Part shown: piece by piece, positions 22,930 through 26,989 of the stretch
Layout: each line of letters begins with the position of its first letter
How positions within the stretch are numbered: position 1 is the stretch's first letter
Assembly (NCBI GenBank): GCA_045661205.1
Contig: JAZRFE010000047.1
Span: forward strand, 1-26,989
DNA from: HGM04593 sp045661205
GTDB lineage: Bacteria > Bacteroidota > Bacteroidia > Bacteroidales > Bacteroidaceae
Direction of reading: 5' to 3'
Length of the DNA: 26,989 nucleotides
The notes under the pieces: model-generated
Database searches by the model: none
Told to the model about the DNA's origin: nothing
What the model saw: only the letters and a program-made list of their open reading frames with translations
Translations under genes and position numbers: made by a program

Positions 22930-23814
22930 ATGTTGAAAATGTGGATCGAGGCCATGCGCCTCAGGACTCTTCCTGTAAGCGTCGCGGGTGTGCTTGCCGG
23001 CATAGCTTGTGCCATCATGGGTGGTAGCTTTTCTCCAGTTCCGGCAGTGCTGTGCTTGCTCTTTGCCATGCTTGCGCAGATAGCCTCGAACTTCGGCAAC
23101 GAGTATTACGACTATGTGAACGGACTCGACCGCAAGGGGCGCGAGGGCTTTCGTCGCGGAGTCACTGAGGGCGACATCTCTCCTGTGGCAATGAAACGTG
23201 CTACCTTTGCAACGCTCGCCCTTGCGGCTGTTGTGGGGTGTACCATGCTATTCTATGGCGGGTGGTGGCTCGTTCCTGTGGGTATTGCCATTGGTCTTTT
23301 TGCTCTTGCTTACAGTGCCGGCCCCTATCCTCTTTCCCATCATGCTCTTGGCGACGTTGCAGTTATTATCTTCTTCGGAGTGGTGCCTGTCACGCTCACA
23401 TGTTATCTTCAAGAGGGTGCTTGGACTACTCTTCCACTTTCGCTGCCTGTGTCGGTGGCTGTTGGGTTGCTTGCCGCGAATGTTCTTGTGGTGAACAATT
23501 ATCGCGACATGGAGGATGATAAGGCTGTCGGCAAATGTACAACAGTGGCTGTTTTCGGTAGAAAATTCATGGGACGTTGCTATCTGCTTTCGGGTTTTGT
23601 GGCCATGGCGACAATGTATGCTGTGTGGATGCGTCTTTCGCTATACTCTCTGGTCGTTCCTGTGGTATTCCTCTTTTTGCACGTAAAGACATGGAAAAAA
23701 ATAATTAGCAGCCGCGGGGCAGCGTTGAATCCTCTGCTTGGCGCGACTGCTAAAAATCTTCTGCTTTTTACGCTTATGTTGCTCGCTTGCTCGCTTATGC
23801 GTTCTTTCTTTTGA
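22930..23814 (+). CDS. menA: 1,4-dihydroxy-2-naphthoate polyprenyltransferase
   Basis: MenA attaches the polyprenyl tail to DHNA, giving demethylmenaquinone, the substrate of the upstream methyltransferase. The 294-residue polytopic protein has the UbiA-family motifs N57-E-Y-Y-D61-Y-V-N-G-L-D67 and, later, N-N-Y-R-D-M-E-D-D-K, which bind Mg-diphosphate, with about eight to nine hydrophobic segments. I place the start at ATG 22930, one base after the ubiE stop; the longer open frame back to 22849 lies inside ubiE and adds nothing family-like. Its last 20 nt overlap the end of the convergent symporter gene. Confidence 0.95.
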   Translation: MLKMWIEAMRLRTLPVSVAGVLAGIACAIMGGSFSPVPAVLCLLFAMLAQIASNFGNEYYDYVNGLDRKGREGFRRGVTEGDISPVAMKRATFATLALAAVVGCTMLFYGGWWLVPVGIAIGLFALAYSAGPYPLSHHALGDVAVIIFFGVVPVTLTCYLQEGAWTTLPLSLPVSVAVGLLAANVLVVNNYRDMEDDKAVGKCTTVAVFGRKFMGRCYLLSGFVAMATMYAVWMRLSLYSLVVPVVFLFLHVKTWKKIISSRGAALNPLLGATAKNLLLFTLMLLACSLMRSFF

Positions 23815-24652
23815 CTATAGCCACGTATATAAGAAGCACCACATTCATCATCAGCGCGTAAATGATAGAGGGAATAGCCATCTCTCCGCTGTTGAAAATG
23901 AATGGTGAGGTTGCTATCGCTATCGCCTGGGCTGCGTTCTGCATGCCCACCTCTATCACAATTGTACGACGCACCGCCTTGCCGAACTTCCCTGCTCGCG
24001 ACAGTAACGAACTACACAGCATGGCTGCTAATATCAGAGCAGTGGCGGCAATGCCCAATAGCGCAAAATTGTCGAAAATCTCTCTTGTGTATTGCAGAAA
24101 GAATGTCAATGCAAGTACTATCAGTGCGGGGAAAGCAATCTTGCTCAACGCCTTGTTCACCCTCTTCGCCGTTGCGGGGTGGAATTTTTTCAAAGCTATT
24201 CCCAACAACATAGGCACTAAAAACAGTACGATATTTTGCATCAGCAGTTTGCCTACGGGCAGGCTTATTGTTGCTCCCGATTGCCCTGCTACAAAGCAGG
24301 CAATCGCCCCCATTATTAAGGGCAGTGTGAATAGTGTTATTATGCTGCTTATGGCTGTCAGCGTCACCGACAGGGCAACGTCACCCTTTGCCAGCATTGA
24401 GAATACATTCGACGAACTACCTCCCGGACAGCATGCCACCAGTGTGAGACCCATGAAATATATGGGTGGCAGGTTCAGAACCCATGCAATGCCGAATGCT
24501 ATCAGTGGCAACAGCACTATCTGCCCCGTCATTCCCACTAAAATAGCGCGGGGGTTCTTCGTCACTCCTTCAAAAGCCTTCTTGTCGAGGTCGGTTCCCA
24601 ACAAGAACATCAGCACCAATAAAATGGGCATCACAATCCAGACTGTATTCAT
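23795..24652 (-). CDS. Bile acid:sodium symporter (SBF/BASS) family protein
   Basis: This 285-residue protein has about nine to ten transmembrane segments. Family marks are the pore motif C-C-P-G-G-S-S-S-N-V-F (about 74-84) with following V-A-L-S-V-T-L-T, and E-V-G-M-Q-N-A-A-Q-A near the end, equivalent to the sodium-site crossover helices of ASBT-type transporters. Members carry bile acids, pantoate, 2-keto acids or other organic anions with Na+. In a gut bacterium bile acids are plausible but cannot be decided from sequence. A perfect -7 box lies about 68 nt upstream. The gene is convergent with menA and overlaps its 3' end. Confidence 0.92.
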   Translation of the reverse strand: MNTVWIVMPILLVLMFLLGTDLDKKAFEGVTKNPRAILVGMTGQIVLLPLIAFGIAWVLNLPPIYFMGLTLVACCPGGSSSNVFSMLAKGDVALSVTLTAISSIITLFTLPLIMGAIACFVAGQSGATISLPVGKLLMQNIVLFLVPMLLGIALKKFHPATAKRVNKALSKIAFPALIVLALTFFLQYTREIFDNFALLGIAATALILAAMLCSSLLSRAGKFGKAVRRTIVIEVGMQNAAQAIAIATSPFIFNSGEMAIPSIIYALMMNVVLLIYVAIVKRKNA

Positions 24653-24719
24653 TTTTTCTTCTTTTTGTTTTTATGCGCTGCGCGCGCAACCGATTGTTGT
24701 GTCATCAGTATTAATGATG

Positions 24720-24727
24720 CAAAGATA
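24720..24727 (-). promoter_or_regulatory. -7 promoter box of the SBF-family gene
   Basis: On the minus strand this reads TATCTTTG, a perfect TAnnTTTG box. No TTTG is found at the normal distance upstream. Confidence 0.55.
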
Positions 24728-24886
24728 AAGTTTTTTTCATACTGAATACCCTTTTTCTGTGGAAAACAACTTAGTGCCGCGTGGTGCGTATGTTGAACAA
24801 CTCCCCCCAACGGTTGTTTCTCTCATGTGAGCAGTGCCTCTTTTTTTTGTAAGTTTTTTTTATTTAAGTCAAATGCCATTTTTACC

Positions 24887-26191
24887 ATGAGATATTTTTT
24901 GATAACCATCTTTACAATACTTCTTTTTATTATGTTTACATTCGCTCAAAAGAAAAAAACGCCCGATGCCGAGGCTTCCGTTCCTCGTGTAACGGGCTAT
25001 ATGCAAGGTCTTCCGCCTGCGGGCGACAAAATTATTTCGGCTCGCGACGGCTCTTTCTTCAAGTTCCCTGCCTTGCGTTACAGTGTAGTGCACATGCGTG
25101 AATTTATGCCTACCATAAATGTGCCGCGTGGAAATATGGTTCCCGTCTCCCACTTTGAATACGACCTCGATTACCGCATCGATAGCATCACTTTTGTACC
25201 CACCGACGAGGAGCATCGCATCACATGGCGCGAGTCGCTCGACCTCAATTATACCGATGGTATTATAGTTCTTCATAAGGGTAGGGTGGTGTACGAAAAA
25301 TATTTTGCCGAGCTTACCCCCGAGTGCGTACATGCGGTGATGTCCGTAACAAAATCTTTTACAGGGCTTTTGGCTGCCTCGCTTTATGCCGAGGGACTTC
25401 TCGACCCCACGCGGCTCGTCGGTGATTATGTACCCGAGCTATCCGCCTCGGGATTTGGCGATGCAACGGTGCGTCAGCTTATGGATATGACCACAGCCAT
25501 CAAGTTCAGTGAAAATTATACCGACCCGGCTGCCGAAATATGGGCATTCTCGGCGGCAGGCAACCCCATGGCAACGCCCGGCGATGGAGCAGTGGGTTAT
25601 TACGAATATCTCAAAGGTGTCAAGAAAGATGGCGAACATGGAAATGTGTTCGGCTACCGCACAGTGAATGCCGACGCATTGGGGTGGGTGGTTTCCCGCA
25701 TCACCGGTAAATCGGTGGCGCAGTTGCTCCATGAGTATTTATGGCACCGTATGGGTATGGAACAAGATGCTTATTATCAAGTCGATGCACTTGGGATACC
25801 ATTTGCCGGTGGCGGCTTGAACGCATCGTTGCGCGACCTTGCTCGTGTGGGCGAAATGATAAGGCAGGGCGGAGAGTGGCGCGGCGAGCGCATTCTTCCC
25901 ATTGGAACTGTCGAAGACATTTTTTATGGCGGCAATCCATCGGCTTTTGAAAAGTCGCACGAAGGAAAATCTCTTAAAGGGTGGAGCTACCGCGACATGT
26001 GGTGGATAACAAATAACCAAAATCATGCAATCATGGCGCGCGGCGTTCATGGACAGGCAATATACATCGACCCCACTGCACAGATGGTTATTGTCAGGTT
26101 GGCATCTTCCAATTTGGCAAGCAACCTGTTGCTAGACCCTCTTTCGTTACCGGCTTACAGCGCAGTTGCAGAATATTTGATGAAAAAATAA
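24887..26191 (+). CDS. Exported serine hydrolase, class C beta-lactamase / 6-aminohexanoate-dimer-hydrolase-like
   Basis: ATG 24887 gives a signal peptide (M-R-Y-F-L-I-T-I-F...F-A-Q); the open frame extends upstream to 24827 but that part does not look coding. The beta-lactamase (PF00144) core carries the S153-V-T-K156 nucleophile/base motif, a Y-R-T-V-N-A-D block supplying the YxN-like Tyr, F-A-G-G-G-L, and a G-V-H-G-Q motif near the end. The Y-R-T-V-N-A-D...L-G-W and G-V-H-G-Q patterns resemble NylB-like hydrolases more than AmpC, so esterase or peptidase action on small amides is likelier than antibiotic resistance. The protein is probably periplasmic. It stands alone, between a divergent symporter gene and the rRNA region. 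Confidence 0.88.
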   Translation: MRYFLITIFTILLFIMFTFAQKKKTPDAEASVPRVTGYMQGLPPAGDKIISARDGSFFKFPALRYSVVHMREFMPTINVPRGNMVPVSHFEYDLDYRIDSITFVPTDEEHRITWRESLDLNYTDGIIVLHKGRVVYEKYFAELTPECVHAVMSVTKSFTGLLAASLYAEGLLDPTRLVGDYVPELSASGFGDATVRQLMDMTTAIKFSENYTDPAAEIWAFSAAGNPMATPGDGAVGYYEYLKGVKKDGEHGNVFGYRTVNADALGWVVSRITGKSVAQLLHEYLWHRMGMEQDAYYQVDALGIPFAGGGLNASLRDLARVGEMIRQGGEWRGERILPIGTVEDIFYGGNPSAFEKSHEGKSLKGWSYRDMWWITNNQNHAIMARGVHGQAIYIDPTAQMVIVRLASSNLASNLLLDPLSLPAYSAVAEYLMKK

Positions 26192-26345
26192 TTGTAAATT
26201 TTTTATTTATTTAATAAGGTATAATGTTTTTAACGGCATTTTGTTGAAAAACCTGTTGAAAACTTTAAATACTGTTAAATATGCTGTTATTCAGGGTGTT
26301 AAATGAAAAGTGCGATTTTTATTAAAATTTTTTCTTGTAAAAAGT
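26192..26345. other. AT-rich region upstream of the rRNA promoter with spaced TGTT words
   Basis: No gene is seen. TGTTG or TGTTA words occur at 26242, 26254, 26273, 26285 and 26297, four of the five separated by multiples near 12 nt. A/T tracts at about 26312-26344 directly precede the rRNA promoter and may act as an UP-like element. Confidence 0.4.
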
Positions 26346-26375
26346 TTTGTAGTTTAAAAAATTGCCGTACCTTTG
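26346..26375 (+). promoter_or_regulatory. rRNA operon promoter
   Basis: TTTG (26346-26349) and TACCTTTG (26368-26375, perfect TAnnTTTG) are 18 nt apart, the expected Bacteroidetes sigma factor layout. The transcript would start near 26382. Confidence 0.85.
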
Positions 26376-26381
26376 CACTCG

Positions 26382-26636
26382 CTTTCGACAAGGAACACAG
26401 TTCACAAGTCCTAAGCAATACGATCCTTGAAAACATTCCATACAGACATAGCAGTACAGCGGTCTTTTTTTAGTTGCTCCTTTTGGAGTTTCGAAATAGA
26501 GACGCTATATAAATTGTACAGGAACGAAAAACGAACCGTCAATATTAAAAATTAAGTATCAGCCAACATACGATAAAATCCGGTCAGAATCAGACAAACA
26601 ATATCTATCTTCATGATAGACCAAAAATAAAATTTT
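26382..26636 (+). other. 16S rRNA leader
   Basis: About 255 nt lie between the predicted start and mature 16S rRNA. They hold a T-rich stretch (26463-26471), a GCTCC-TTTT-GGAG(T) hairpin (26475-26489) and a small TCTATC/GATAGA hairpin (26604-26620) just before the mature end. These may serve antitermination or RNase III processing; no boxA could be assigned with confidence. No gene is seen. Confidence 0.6.
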
Positions 26637-26989
26637 ACAACGAAGAGTTTGATCCTGGCTCAGGATGAACGCTAGCTACAGGCTTAACACATGCAAGTCG
26701 AGGGGTCTGTTTCGGCAGACGACCGGCGCACGGGTGAGTAACGCGTATCCAACCTGCCCTTCTCATTGGGATAGCCTTTCGAAAGAGAGATTAATACCGA
26801 ATAACATAGTCAAGTTTCCTGATTCGACTATGAAAGCTGCGGCGGAGAAGGATGGGGATGCGTTCCATTAGGTAGTAGGCGGGGTAACGGCCCACCTAGC
26901 CGACGATGGATAGGGGTTCTGAGAGGAAGGTCCCCCACATTGGAACTGAGACACGGTCCAAACTCCTACGGGAGGCAGCAGTGAGGAAT
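26637..26989 (+). rRNA. rrs: 16S ribosomal RNA, 5' part (cut by window edge)
   Basis: The universal GAAGAGTTTGATCCTGGCTC begins at 26642, corresponding to E. coli position 6, so the mature 5' end is placed near 26637. GATGAACGCTAGCTACAGGC followed by TTAACACATGCAAGTCGAG is typical of Bacteroidales. The conserved ACTCCTACGGGAGGCAGCAG (E. coli ~338-357) lies just before the edge. About 353 nt of the gene are present. Confidence 0.98.

Noticed and set aside
23862..24728. A 288-codon plus-strand open frame opposite the SBF gene
   Set aside because: The minus-strand frame has clear SBF motifs and transmembrane pattern. The plus-strand translation is its antisense shadow.
24827..24886. A 20-residue N-terminal extension of the serine hydrolase
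   Set aside because: The extension comes from T-rich non-coding-like DNA, and ATG 24887 gives a clean signal peptide.

Overview
The window reads as chromosome of a Bacteroidales bacterium. The 5' end of a 16S rRNA gene at the right edge has a Bacteroidales-type start. Several genes are preceded by the Bacteroidetes promoter -7 box (TAnnTTTG, sometimes with TTTG about 18-23 nt upstream). The fragment at the left edge matches the C-terminus of Bacteroides ribosomal protein S18. Most genes are core functions. The stand-out accessory element is an oxalate-degradation operon.

Layout, left to right. (1) 1-545: tail of rpsR, then rplI and a strong terminator. (2) 894-6589: a signalling operon with a 1418-residue tandem histidine kinase, a response regulator and a small polytopic membrane protein. 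(3) 6601-10303, minus strand: a lytic transglycosylase overlapping a Dna2-like nuclease/helicase. (4) 10304-10616: a divergent intergenic region carrying two near-identical palindromic repeats of 68-69 nt. (5) 10617-12738: class II fructose-bisphosphate aldolase and a ketopantoate-reductase-family enzyme, each with a terminator. (6) 12853-16548: a large secreted multidomain protein with a type IX-secretion-like tail. (7) 16601-20557, minus strand: frc-oxc-AEC transporter, the same order as frc-oxc-yfdV in E. coli. (8) 20754-23814: a ModF-like double-ATPase ABC protein, then ubiE/menG and menA of menaquinone synthesis. (9) 23795-24652, minus strand: a bile acid:sodium symporter family protein whose end overlaps the end of menA. 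(10) 24887-26191: an exported class-C beta-lactamase-fold serine hydrolase. (11) 26192-26989: rRNA promoter, leader and the first ~350 nt of 16S rRNA.

How the genes work together. Frc and Oxc would turn oxalate into formate and CO2 through oxalyl-CoA and formyl-CoA, with the AEC permease as the likely carboxylate carrier. In the kinase, the first catalytic module keeps the ATP-binding boxes but lacks the phospho-accepting His. The second keeps the His (H1204) but has a decayed ATP site. The two halves therefore look complementary and would feed the adjacent response regulator (D60). UbiE and MenA catalyse the last two steps of menaquinone synthesis. All assignments come from reading motifs; no database search was run.
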